Positions 56,644 through 64,000 of a stretch of DNA of 64,000 nt are shown in pieces. The stretch's first letter is position 1. The number at the start of each line of letters is the position of its first letter. Location of the stretch: contig NZ_CAKZJO010000049.1 of NCBI RefSeq assembly GCF_936943645.1, positions 1-64,000 of the forward strand. The letters run 5' to 3'. A model generated the notes under the pieces. It had not been told where the DNA came from and made no database searches. It was given only the letters and a program-made list of their open reading frames with translations. A program made the position numbers and the translations under genes. Source of the DNA: an uncultured Bradyrhizobium sp. (GTDB lineage Bacteria > Pseudomonadota > Alphaproteobacteria > Rhizobiales > Xanthobacteraceae).

Positions 56644-57435
56644 GTGTCCAAGGAGCGGACGGGCAAGGCTGCCCCCCGGCAGTCGGAGGGCGTCCGCGCC
56701 TTCAAGCGCGGGCTCGACGTGCTGCGCGAGGTCAACCGTTCCGGCGGCATCCGCGCCGGCGACGTGGCCCGCGCCCTCGACCTGCCCCGGCCCACCGTCT
56801 ACCGCCTGCTCGAAACACTCGAGGAACTCGGCTATATCGCCCGCAGCGCCAGCGACGACCGTTTTCGCGTCACCCGGCGCGCGCTGAGCCTCGGCGACGG
56901 CTACGATCCCGGCGTGGTGATCTGCCAGGCGGCGGCGCCCTATCTCGCCGAGCTCAGCAAGACCCTGGTCTGGCCGGTCGATCTCTCCACTTACGAGAAC
57001 GCCGCGATGGTGGTGCAGGAGACCACCCACGCGCGCAGCCCGCTCTCGATCGACCGCGGCATGATCGGCAAGCGCCTGCCGATGCTGCGAACGTCGGCCG
57101 GCCGCGCCTATCTGACCGCCTGCCCGGCGCGTGAGCGCGATTTGATCATCAGCCATCTGCGCCGCATCGACGAGGCCGAAGATCGCCCTTTCCTCGACGC
57201 AGCCCACCTCGATCGCATGATCGCCGAGACGCAAGCGCGCGGCTACGCGATCCGCAGCGAGGGCGAGTACAATCCGAAGACGGCTTCGATCGCCGTCCCC
57301 ATTGTGCGGGACGGGGCCGTCTTCGGCTGCATCTCCATCATCTGGATTCGCTCGGCGCTTGGAATCGAGGAGGCGGTGACGCAATTTGCGGCGCAGCTTC
57401 AGGAGACGGCGCTGGCCATCCCGGTCGAGGTCTAG
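56644..57435 (+). CDS. IclR-family transcriptional regulator
   Basis: The 263-residue regulator has an N-terminal winged HTH (about 18-80; FKRGLDVLREVNRSGGIRAGDVA and LPRPTVYRLLETLEELGYI) and an IclR effector domain (about 90-250; MVVQETTHARSP, GRAYLTACP). It resembles MhpR, which activates 3-hydroxyphenylpropionate genes. Start is GTG 56644 with GGGAGGA upstream. It faces the dioxygenase gene and leads the hydroxylase genes, so it likely controls both directions. Confidence 0.88.
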   Translation: MSKERTGKAAPRQSEGVRAFKRGLDVLREVNRSGGIRAGDVARALDLPRPTVYRLLETLEELGYIARSASDDRFRVTRRALSLGDGYDPGVVICQAAAPYLAELSKTLVWPVDLSTYENAAMVVQETTHARSPLSIDRGMIGKRLPMLRTSAGRAYLTACPARERDLIISHLRRIDEAEDRPFLDAAHLDRMIAETQARGYAIRSEGEYNPKTASIAVPIVRDGAVFGCISIIWIRSALGIEEAVTQFAAQLQETALAIPVEV

Positions 57436-57508
57436 GCTCCGTCCGGCTGGCGGACACTTCGGCCAGCGGCGTTGATGCTGCGGCGCGGCCTGGGGAAGAG
57501 ATGGCCCC

Positions 57509-59017
57509 ATGCAAGATAAATCCGCCCCCGAAGAATTTGATGTCGTGATCGTCGGCCGCGGCCCGGTCGGCGCCACGCTCGCCAACCTGCTCGGCCTGTG
57601 CGGCGTGCGGACCCTGGTGCTGGAACGCGAGGCGCGGAGCTATCATCTGCCGCGCGCGGTGCATTTCGACGACGAATGCATGCGGGTGTTCCAGACCATC
57701 GGCCTCACTGACGCGATCCTGCCGCACGTGATCCTCAGCCCCGGCATGCTGTTTCTCGATGCCGACGGCAAGATGCTGCTGGACTGGTCGCGTCCGCAGA
57801 CATTGACCCCGATGGGCTGGCATCTCAGCTACCGCTTCCATCAGCCCGATCTGGAGGATGTCCTGATCGGCGGTCTCAGCCGCTTTCCAGGCGTCGTCTT
57901 GCGCAACCGCTGCGATGTGTTCGCGCTCGACCAGGACGAGCATGGCGTGCGCGTGCGCTACGAAGACCTTTCGAACGGACAGCTCACTGAAGTCCGCGCT
58001 GCTTACGTGATCGGCTGTGACGGCGCCCGCTCGCTGATCCGCCGCTTCATCGGCTCCGGCATGGACGACCTCGGCTTCCACGAGCGGTGGCTGGTGATCG
58101 ACGTGCTGCTGAAGCGCGCGCGCGACGATCTCGGCGACTACAGCCTGCAGCATTGCGATCCGAAGCGACCTGCGACCTATGTGCGCGGCACCGGCACGCG
58201 GCGGCGCTGGGAAATCACTGTGCTGCCGGACGAGGATTCTCACGACGTCACGCAGCCCGCGAAAGTCTGGGCCCTGCTGTCGCGCTGGATCACGCCTGAG
58301 GATGCCGAGATCGAGCGTGCGGCGGTCTACACTTTTCATTCCGTCATCGCACAGCAATGGCGGAATGGACGCTTGCTGCTCGCGGGCGATTCCGCGCACC
58401 AGACCCCACCTTTCCTCGGCCAGGGCATGTGCGCCGGCATCCGCGACGCCGCGAACCTCGCCTGGAAGCTCGACGCCATCCTCCGGGGCAATGCCACGAC
58501 GGAGCTGCTCGACACCTATCAGAGCGAGCGCCTGCCGCATGTACGCGAATTCATCGCGCTCGCCATTCGCCTCGGCGGCGTGATCAACACCAAGGCGATC
58601 GAAGCGGGTCTCACTGCGGGCGAAGCGCGCGAGAACGCGCCGGTGAAGCTCGAGGTGAAAAAGCCCCTGCTCGGCCCCGGGCTGACGATCGGCAACCAGC
58701 TTCCCGCCGGAGATCTCGCGCCGCAGTTCGCGCTTCGGGACGGCAGCCGCAGCGACGACCGAGTCGGCTACAGCCATGTGCTGCTCGTCGCAAATGCGGC
58801 CGCCCTGTCCTCGCGCCCGGCTGTTGCGCAGGCGGGCATCGAGATCCTCACGGGCGATGACGCCGAAGCCATCGGCGACTGGCTGCGCAAGCACGGCATC
58901 ACGGCCGCGCTCGTGCGCCCCGACCGCTATGTGCAAGGCACCGCCCGTAACGACGCCGAGCTCGACCAGCTCGTCGCCGCCGTCACGCCTCCCACCCATG
59001 TGCCCTCCGCGGCTTGA
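57509..59017 (+). CDS. MhpA-type FAD aromatic-ring hydroxylase
   Basis: The 502-residue flavoprotein monooxygenase has the FAD motif VVIVGRGPVGATLANLLGL near residue 11, RAVHFDDECMRVFQ, the DG motif CDGARSLIRR, and the second FAD site LAGDSAHQTPPFLGQGMCAG. Its size and motifs match 3-(3-hydroxyphenyl)propionate 2-hydroxylase, which adds an ortho OH to make a catechol. A thioredoxin-like C-terminal region is present as in that family. It supplies the substrate for the extradiol dioxygenase at 55516. Confidence 0.88.
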   Translation: MQDKSAPEEFDVVIVGRGPVGATLANLLGLCGVRTLVLEREARSYHLPRAVHFDDECMRVFQTIGLTDAILPHVILSPGMLFLDADGKMLLDWSRPQTLTPMGWHLSYRFHQPDLEDVLIGGLSRFPGVVLRNRCDVFALDQDEHGVRVRYEDLSNGQLTEVRAAYVIGCDGARSLIRRFIGSGMDDLGFHERWLVIDVLLKRARDDLGDYSLQHCDPKRPATYVRGTGTRRRWEITVLPDEDSHDVTQPAKVWALLSRWITPEDAEIERAAVYTFHSVIAQQWRNGRLLLAGDSAHQTPPFLGQGMCAGIRDAANLAWKLDAILRGNATTELLDTYQSERLPHVREFIALAIRLGGVINTKAIEAGLTAGEARENAPVKLEVKKPLLGPGLTIGNQLPAGDLAPQFALRDGSRSDDRVGYSHVLLVANAAALSSRPAVAQAGIEILTGDDAEAIGDWLRKHGITAALVRPDRYVQGTARNDAELDQLVAAVTPPTHVPSAA

Positions 59018-59041
59018 CACGAACATACGCAAGGACATCTC

Positions 59042-59893
59042 ATGAAGCTGCTCTCATTCGTCGCCGGCGGACGTGCCTCCTTCGGGGCCCTCAAGGACAA
59101 TGGCGTCGTCGATCTCGGCACGCGCATGGCGCCCTGCACCACGCTGCGGCAGTTGCTCGAAGCCGGTCGCGTTGCCGAGGCGGCACAGATCGTCGCGTCC
59201 GCTGCGCCCGATCATCCGCTCGACAAGATCACCTTCGCTCCCGTCATCCCCGATCCCGGCAAGATCATCTGCGTCGGCCTCAACTACCGCGACCACGTCG
59301 CCGAGACCGGCCGCACCGTCACCGAGAAGCCGGCGCTGTTCGTTCGCTTCCCGTGCAGTCAGGTCGGCCATCTCCAGCCGATCGTGAAGCCGAAAGTGAG
59401 CGACGATTTCGACTATGAGGGCGAGCTTGCGCTGGTCATCGGCAAGGGCGGCCGGCACATCGCAGCACACCGTGCGCTCGACCACATCGCCGGCTATGCC
59501 TGCTACAACGAGGGCAGCATCCGCGACTGGCAGCGCCACACCAGCCAGTTCCTCTCCGGCAAGACTTTTGCGGCGAGCGGCAGCTTCGGCCCATGGCTGG
59601 TGACGGCGGAGGAAATTCCGGATCCGTCGAAGCTCACCTTGCAGACGCGGCTCAACGGCGCCGTGGTGCAGGACACCACCACGGACCTGCTCATCACCGG
59701 CATCCCCGAGCTGATCGCCTACATCTCGACGATCTGCCCGCTCGTTCCCGGCGACGTCATCGTCACCGGCACGCCCGGCGGCGTCGGCGCCAAGCGCACG
59801 CCGCCGCTGTGGATGCGCCCGGGCGACACCGTCGAGGTCGAGATCTCCGGCATCGGCACCTTGCGTAACACGGTCATCGCCGAGCCGGCCTGA
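59042..59893 (+). CDS. FAH-family hydrolase
   Basis: The 283-residue enzyme has the fumarylacetoacetate hydrolase fold, with GLNYRDHVAETGR, metal ligands in DFDYEGELALVIG, YACYNEGSIRDWQ and ITGIPELIAYISTI, and the closing DVIVTGTPGGVG. Family members hydrolyse acylpyruvates or hydrate 2-hydroxypentadienoate. It follows the hydroxylase by 24 bases and probably handles the ring-opened product. Confidence 0.9.
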   Translation: MKLLSFVAGGRASFGALKDNGVVDLGTRMAPCTTLRQLLEAGRVAEAAQIVASAAPDHPLDKITFAPVIPDPGKIICVGLNYRDHVAETGRTVTEKPALFVRFPCSQVGHLQPIVKPKVSDDFDYEGELALVIGKGGRHIAAHRALDHIAGYACYNEGSIRDWQRHTSQFLSGKTFAASGSFGPWLVTAEEIPDPSKLTLQTRLNGAVVQDTTTDLLITGIPELIAYISTICPLVPGDVIVTGTPGGVGAKRTPPLWMRPGDTVEVEISGIGTLRNTVIAEPA

Positions 59894-59934
59894 CCACGCC
59901 TTCGAACAATCAAAACGACAAACCGGGAAACACC

Positions 59935-61146
59935 ATGGGCAACCTCCGCACGACTTCCGCCGCCATCCTGCTGGTCACGCTGGCGCTCGCAGTCCCGACA
60001 GCGCGCGCCCAGATCAAGGGCGATGCCATCCGCATCGGCGTGCTCACCGACATGAACGGCGTCTTCGCCACCGCCATGGGCCCGGGCTCGGTCGAGGCAG
60101 CGCGGATGGCCGCGGAGGAGTTCGGCGGCAAGATCAACGGCAAGCCGATCGAGATCCTGCAGGCCGACCACCAGAACAAGCCGGACCTTGCAGCATCGCT
60201 CGCCCGCAAATGGTTCAGCGAAGGGGTCCAGGCGATCGCCGACGGGGGCAGCTCCGGCGCCGCCCTCGCCGTGCAGGAGCTCGTCCGCGGCAACGGAAAG
60301 ATATTCCTGGTCTCCGGCGCCGGTGCAAACCAGCTCACCGATGAAGCCTGCGCGCCCACCAGCGTGCAGTGGACCCAGGACGCCTATTCCACCGCGACCG
60401 CCGTGGTCTCGGGCATCATGCAAACCAGCAAGGAGCCGTGGTTCTTCATCACCGGCGACTATGCCTTCGGCCATTCGATCGAGGCGACGGCGCGCGAGCG
60501 TATTGCCGCGCTCGGCGGCAAGGTCGCCGGCAGCGTCAAGGCGCAGCTCGGCACGCCCGACTACTCGTCTTTCCTGCTGCAGGCGCAGTCCTCGGGCGCG
60601 AAGATTCTCGCCATCAACGTCGCCGGCGACAACACCACCGCCATCAAGCAGGCCGAGGAATTCGGACTCGCCGCCCAGGGCATGAAGATCGTGCCGATGT
60701 CGTTCCAGAATGTCGACATCGAGGCGGTCGGCCTGAAAGCCACGCGCGGCGATCTCATCGTCACCTCGTTCTTCGAGGATGTCTCGCCGGCGGCCCGGAA
60801 GTTCTCCGACGCCTTCTATGCGCGCCGCAAGGCCATGCCCTCGCAGATCCAGGCCGGCGTCTACTCCGCCGTCCGTCATTATCTGCAGGCGATCAAGGAC
60901 ACGGACTCCGACGACGGCGCAGCCGTGATGGCGAAGATGAAGGCAACGCCGGTGTCGGATGCCTATACACCCAACGGACGCATCCGCGAGGACCAGCGCA
61001 TGGTGCACGATCTCTATCTCGTGCAGGTCAAGACGCCCGAGGAATCCAAAGGACCGTGGGATTTCGTCAAGCTGATCGCAACGATCCCGCCCGATCAGGC
61101 TTTCCGTCCGCTCGACCGCAGCAAGTGCGGTCTGGTGGGGAAATGA
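59935..61146 (+). CDS. Periplasmic binding protein for an ABC importer
   Basis: The 403-residue protein has a signal peptide (cleaved near TARAQIKG, about residue 25) and a Peripla_BP_6 fold: IRIGVLTDMNGVFATAMG, AADGG-type middle, SGAGANQLTDEAC, GDYAFGHSIEATARERI. It likely binds the aromatic acid used by this operon. No permease or ATPase genes are nearby, so they must be elsewhere in the genome. It is the last gene of the rightward aromatic unit. Confidence 0.9.
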   Translation: MGNLRTTSAAILLVTLALAVPTARAQIKGDAIRIGVLTDMNGVFATAMGPGSVEAARMAAEEFGGKINGKPIEILQADHQNKPDLAASLARKWFSEGVQAIADGGSSGAALAVQELVRGNGKIFLVSGAGANQLTDEACAPTSVQWTQDAYSTATAVVSGIMQTSKEPWFFITGDYAFGHSIEATARERIAALGGKVAGSVKAQLGTPDYSSFLLQAQSSGAKILAINVAGDNTTAIKQAEEFGLAAQGMKIVPMSFQNVDIEAVGLKATRGDLIVTSFFEDVSPAARKFSDAFYARRKAMPSQIQAGVYSAVRHYLQAIKDTDSDDGAAVMAKMKATPVSDAYTPNGRIREDQRMVHDLYLVQVKTPEESKGPWDFVKLIATIPPDQAFRPLDRSKCGLVGK

Positions 61147-61325
61147 CACCCAGGCGTGGACTCATATGTCTAGATCACACGCGTTCGAGGTCCACCATAC
61201 TGCCGACCGCGCCGCGAATGCGGGTTCGGCAACTGCGATAGGGCCAATAGCGACTGACGATCGACTGCTCCCAGCTGGATCCGCGAACAACGCGACCGAC
61301 CTGCACAGTCCGCTACTAACGGACG

Positions 61326-61730
61326 TCAATTCGCTCCAGTCAGGTCAGCGCATCTACCCCATGGATCGCTCGATCGCCTCGATCTCTGCACGGAGAAATG
61401 GTGCTTAACCAGTGATTGGATGGATTCCGTCTTCATTAGATCCGCAAATGTATGTGACGTCACAGATCTATCGATCACCGACCGTCCCTCCATACGCAGC
61501 GATTCCAGACCTCCGGCCTGCTGAGAGAGTTCTTCATAGCTAACGCCAGTCTTCATAACATATCCCGCCATGTGCTTGATGATGGGTCTCACCACCGACT
61601 CGACAAGCGCGAAACGTCGGCGGCGCCTTTGAGCTTGCGTCGGCCCGCTCTCTGGAATGATGGCATCGAACGATTCGTTGATGCGACGTACCTGGCGCTC
61701 GATATCCGCTTGGTCGGAACGCGGACTCAT
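61326..61730 (-). CDS. Hypothetical protein in an atypical segment
   Basis: The 134-residue protein starts MSPRSDQADIERQVRRINE at ATG 61730. Its body reads RRFALVESVVRPIIKHMAGYVMKTGVSYEELSQQ, with helical character. I do not recognise a family. Codon use is plainer and GC is lower than in the neighbours, and the region around it (61150-61900) has no recognisable gene. It may be a transferred or eroding gene. Confidence 0.4.
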   Translation of the reverse strand: MSPRSDQADIERQVRRINESFDAIIPESGPTQAQRRRRRFALVESVVRPIIKHMAGYVMKTGVSYEELSQQAGGLESLRMEGRSVIDRSVTSHTFADLMKTESIQSLVKHHFSVQRSRRSSDPWGRCADLTGAN

Positions 61731-61927
61731 AAAGGCGCAGCCATAGCCTGATTGACGCGAGTTGAACGAATGCGAGATAGTTGGCAGCGAGCCAAAGCCG
61801 TCGAAACATGCCCCTAGCGGACAAGACAATCGCGGTGTTTTAGCTATGTCTTCCCCACCGCACCTTCCATTGGCCACTTTTCAGCTTATGCTTGAAGAAC
61901 TGGATGGCTCGTTCCGTGGGGTTGAAA

Positions 61928-62870
61928 ATGGCTTTCCGCATAGGATTGGGTGCAATTCTGAGCGCTACTGCTGTTCTCGCGACATCGCCTGCAATGGCGC
62001 AAACACTCCCTCCAAATCTGCCAACGAAAGAGCAATTGGCCAAAGACAACAGCCTTTTTCTCGCGTTGGCCAAGAAGGCGCTGAAATGGGAAGAGCCCGC
62101 CGAACCGGTCAGGATCGTCGGGCCAATTTACTTCGTAGGCACGAAGGGACTTGGGGTTTTCTTGTTCACAACGTCCGAGGGCCACATCCTGATGAACACG
62201 GGCATGCCGTCGTCGGGGCCGATGATCGTGGACTCGATCCGGAAGCTCGGATTCAAGCCCGAAGATGTCAAGTTGATGATCAACGGCCACGCGCACATCG
62301 ATCACGCGGGCGCCTTCGCCTTCATGAAGAAGCTGACGGGGGCGCAGCTGGCCGTCATGAAGGACGATGTCGCGGCGATGGAGAGCGGCGACCGGGACGA
62401 TTTCAAGTACGCTAACGACTTCGCCTACGAGGGCCCGGGTGCTGCGTGACGGCGACCAGATCAGGATGGGCGACGTCCTGCTCACCGCCTACCACACGCC
62501 GGGTCACACTCGGGGAGCGACCACATGGATTGCAAACCTGGTTGTCGACGGCAAAGCCTACGTGGTGGCCTTCCCGGACGGCGCCGGGTTCAACCCCGGC
62601 TACCGCGTGGCAAAGGACCCTTCGTACCCCGGCATCGAGGATGACTACCGCAACACCCACCACGCGCTCGAGATGATCAAGCCGGACATCTGGCTCGCTC
62701 AGCACAACGAGTATTACGACCTCGAAGGCAAACGGAAGCGGGCGGAGACCAAGGGCGTGAATGCCTGGATTGATCCGGAGGGCTACCGCCGCTTCATCGC
62801 CGGCAAGAAGCGCGCGTTCGAGGATGAGGTCGACGAGGAACTCGGCGCTCCTAAGCCAGCCGCGAAGTAG
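61928..62870 (+). pseudogene. Frameshifted subclass B3 metallo-beta-lactamase
   Basis: The first part (from ATG 61928) has a signal peptide ending near residue 25, then WEEPAEPVRIVGPIYFVGTK, and the zinc motif HAHIDHAG (His121, His123, Asp125, His126). The frame ends with a TGA at 62447. From about 62438 a second frame continues with RVLRDGDQIRMGDVLLTA, HTPGHTRGATTW and AQHNEYYDL, giving the remaining His ligands, and stops at 62870. Comparison with B3 enzymes such as BJP-1 suggests a small deletion of about ten to fifteen bases at the join. All metal ligands are otherwise kept, so the break is recent or a sequencing error. Confidence 0.8.
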
Positions 62871-62882
62871 GGAGTTATTGCG

Positions 62883-63908
62883 ATGAAATCTGCGTCCCGT
62901 CTGGTATTTGCCCTTGTGCTTCCGATGTCCGCACCTGCAGCATTCGCTCAGGATGCCAAACCCACCGCGGTCAACGCCCACAACTTCGTCCGCGCCGAGA
63001 CTGACCTCTACTTCCGGAAGGCCGCGGTAGACGACGGCGCCTTCGGCAAGCTCCAGCACCGGCGCGATATGGCGTCGATCGACAAGCAGGACGTGGTCCG
63101 CATGAACCGCGACACGCTGTATTCGCACGGGGTGTTCGACTTGGAAGCGGGAGCGCTCACGATCAAGCTGCCGGACGCCGGCAAGCGCTTCATGTCGATG
63201 CAGGTGATCTCGCAGGACCACTACACGACCGAGGTGGTCTACGGTCCCGGCACGTTCAACTACGACAGGGGGAAGGTCGGCACCCGCTACGTCTACGTCA
63301 TCGTCCGCACTCTGGCCAATCCGGAGGACCCGCACGACGTGAACGCCGCCAACGCGATGCAGGACGCCATCGAGGTGCAGCAGGTGGGCATCGGCAAGTT
63401 CGAGGTGCCGGCCTGGGACCAGGCGTCGCAGACCAAGGCCAGGGCTGCGCTCGAAAGCCTCGGGTCGCTCGGCGGGACGGTCGACCGATTCGGCAAGAAG
63501 GAGGAGGTCGATCCGATCGACCATCTTATCGGGACCGCGATCGGCTGGGGCGGCAACCCGCGCCACGCGGCCGACTACCAGAGCGTCTTCCCGCCCAAGA
63601 ACGACGGCAAGACCGTCTATCGCCTGACGCTCAAGGACGTGCCGGTCGATGGCTTCTGGTCGATCAGCGTCTACAACGGGAAGGGCTTCTTCGAGAAGAA
63701 CGAGCTCGGCGCCTATTCCCTCAACAACCTGACCGCCAAGCCGGACGCGAGCGGCGCCTACGTGATCCAATTCGGCGGTTGCGATAAGGCAACGCCGAAT
63801 TGTCTGCCCATCGTGGATGGCTGGAACTTCACGATGCGGCTGTACAGGCCCCGCAAGGTGATCCTCGACGGAAGCTGGAAGCTGCCGGAGCCGCAACCAG
63901 CATCTTAG
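62883..63908 (+). CDS. Secreted DUF1254/DUF1214 protein
   Basis: The 341-residue protein has a signal peptide (cleaved near AFAQDAK, about residue 22), a DUF1254 region (about 30-150; IDKQDVVRMNRDTLYSHGVFD), and a DUF1214 region (about 240-335; DGFWSISVYNGKGFFEKN, DGWNFTMRLYRPRKVILDGSWKLP). The function is unknown. It starts 12 bases after the stop of the B3 pseudogene, with AGGGAG before ATG 62883, so it may be read from the same promoter. Confidence 0.88.
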   Translation: MKSASRLVFALVLPMSAPAAFAQDAKPTAVNAHNFVRAETDLYFRKAAVDDGAFGKLQHRRDMASIDKQDVVRMNRDTLYSHGVFDLEAGALTIKLPDAGKRFMSMQVISQDHYTTEVVYGPGTFNYDRGKVGTRYVYVIVRTLANPEDPHDVNAANAMQDAIEVQQVGIGKFEVPAWDQASQTKARAALESLGSLGGTVDRFGKKEEVDPIDHLIGTAIGWGGNPRHAADYQSVFPPKNDGKTVYRLTLKDVPVDGFWSISVYNGKGFFEKNELGAYSLNNLTAKPDASGAYVIQFGGCDKATPNCLPIVDGWNFTMRLYRPRKVILDGSWKLPEPQPAS

Positions 63909-64000
63909 TCAATGCCCTGTTGGCCCATCGCGAGCTGTTGCGCTACTTCACGGAGTTGGTCGCTATAGGGCAAGCAGACATCTCTTTAGTTGTATCAAGC

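Noticed and set aside
61166..61408. 80-residue plus-strand open frame after the binding-protein gene.
   Set aside because: No ribosome site, no domain, and the sequence looks non-coding.

Overview
The window looks like a chromosomal segment of a Bradyrhizobium-type alphaproteobacterium. The case rests on high GC, short gene spacing, several families of intergenic palindromes typical of that genus, and gene families common there: the isocitrate-lyase-type oxaloacetate decarboxylase, PAS hybrid kinases, many branched-chain ABC importer parts, and a BJP-1-like B3 metallo-beta-lactamase. No sequence search was run, so the genus is an inference. No rRNA, CRISPR array, intact insertion sequence or phage was seen. 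One tRNA, Leu(GAG), is present.

Layout. 1-8.1 kb is mixed housekeeping: a TonB/TolA-like envelope protein, an aldo/keto reductase, an HTH protein, the magnesium channel MgtE, two tandem secreted NodB-type deacetylases, small unknown proteins and a cytosolic cysteine-rich copper-storage protein. 8.2-9.4 kb is gene decay: a clear deleted flavoenzyme pseudogene and a fainter isochorismatase-like remnant. 9.5-24.4 kb is the main catabolic island. It holds a lactonase-like enzyme, two carboxymuconolactone-decarboxylase-like proteins, two MmgE/PrpD proteins, a 3-hydroxyisobutyrate-dehydrogenase-like enzyme, a Liv-type ABC importer (with a permease-ATPase fusion and two tandem binding proteins), two SDRs, a GntR/FCD regulator and a Bug-type binding protein. 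Two divergent arms meet at 12.15 kb, where back-to-back promoters lie inside one palindrome.

24.4-25.4 kb is an RHH-like antitoxin/PIN toxin pair with a palindromic operator. 25.7-27.2 kb is a DUF1326-DUF2182 pair. 27.3-29.6 kb holds the tRNA, an isolated fliN-like gene, lipB, and a short DnaB-like ATPase. 29.6-33.7 kb has a tautomerase/LysR pair and a GbsR-DUF4166-epimerase operon. 33.8-42.8 kb has two PAS hybrid histidine kinases flanking acyP, oxaloacetate decarboxylase, a PccA-type biotin carboxylase and a zinc metallopeptidase. 43.0-45.9 kb holds an MFS and an ArsB-type transporter.

46.0-51.4 kb is a sugar-acid catabolic unit. A GntR-MFS operon diverges from a mandelate-racemase-family dehydratase, a gluconate 5-dehydrogenase-like SDR and an L-idonate 5-dehydrogenase-like enzyme, with repeated operator half-sites between the arms. 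51.4-54.5 kb has a DUF3280-like protein and a NarX/LuxR-type two-component system. 54.5-61.1 kb is an aromatic catabolic unit: a ring hydroxylase, an extradiol-type dioxygenase, a FAH-family hydrolase, an IclR regulator and a periplasmic binding protein. 61.2-64.0 kb has an unknown small protein, a frameshifted B3 metallo-beta-lactamase and a DUF1254 protein.

The strongest leads for something undescribed are the 9.5-24.4 kb pathway with its unknown substrate, the short DnaB-like ATPase with a novel N-terminal region, and the TA operator. Nothing here can be shown from sequence alone to be a wholly new system.
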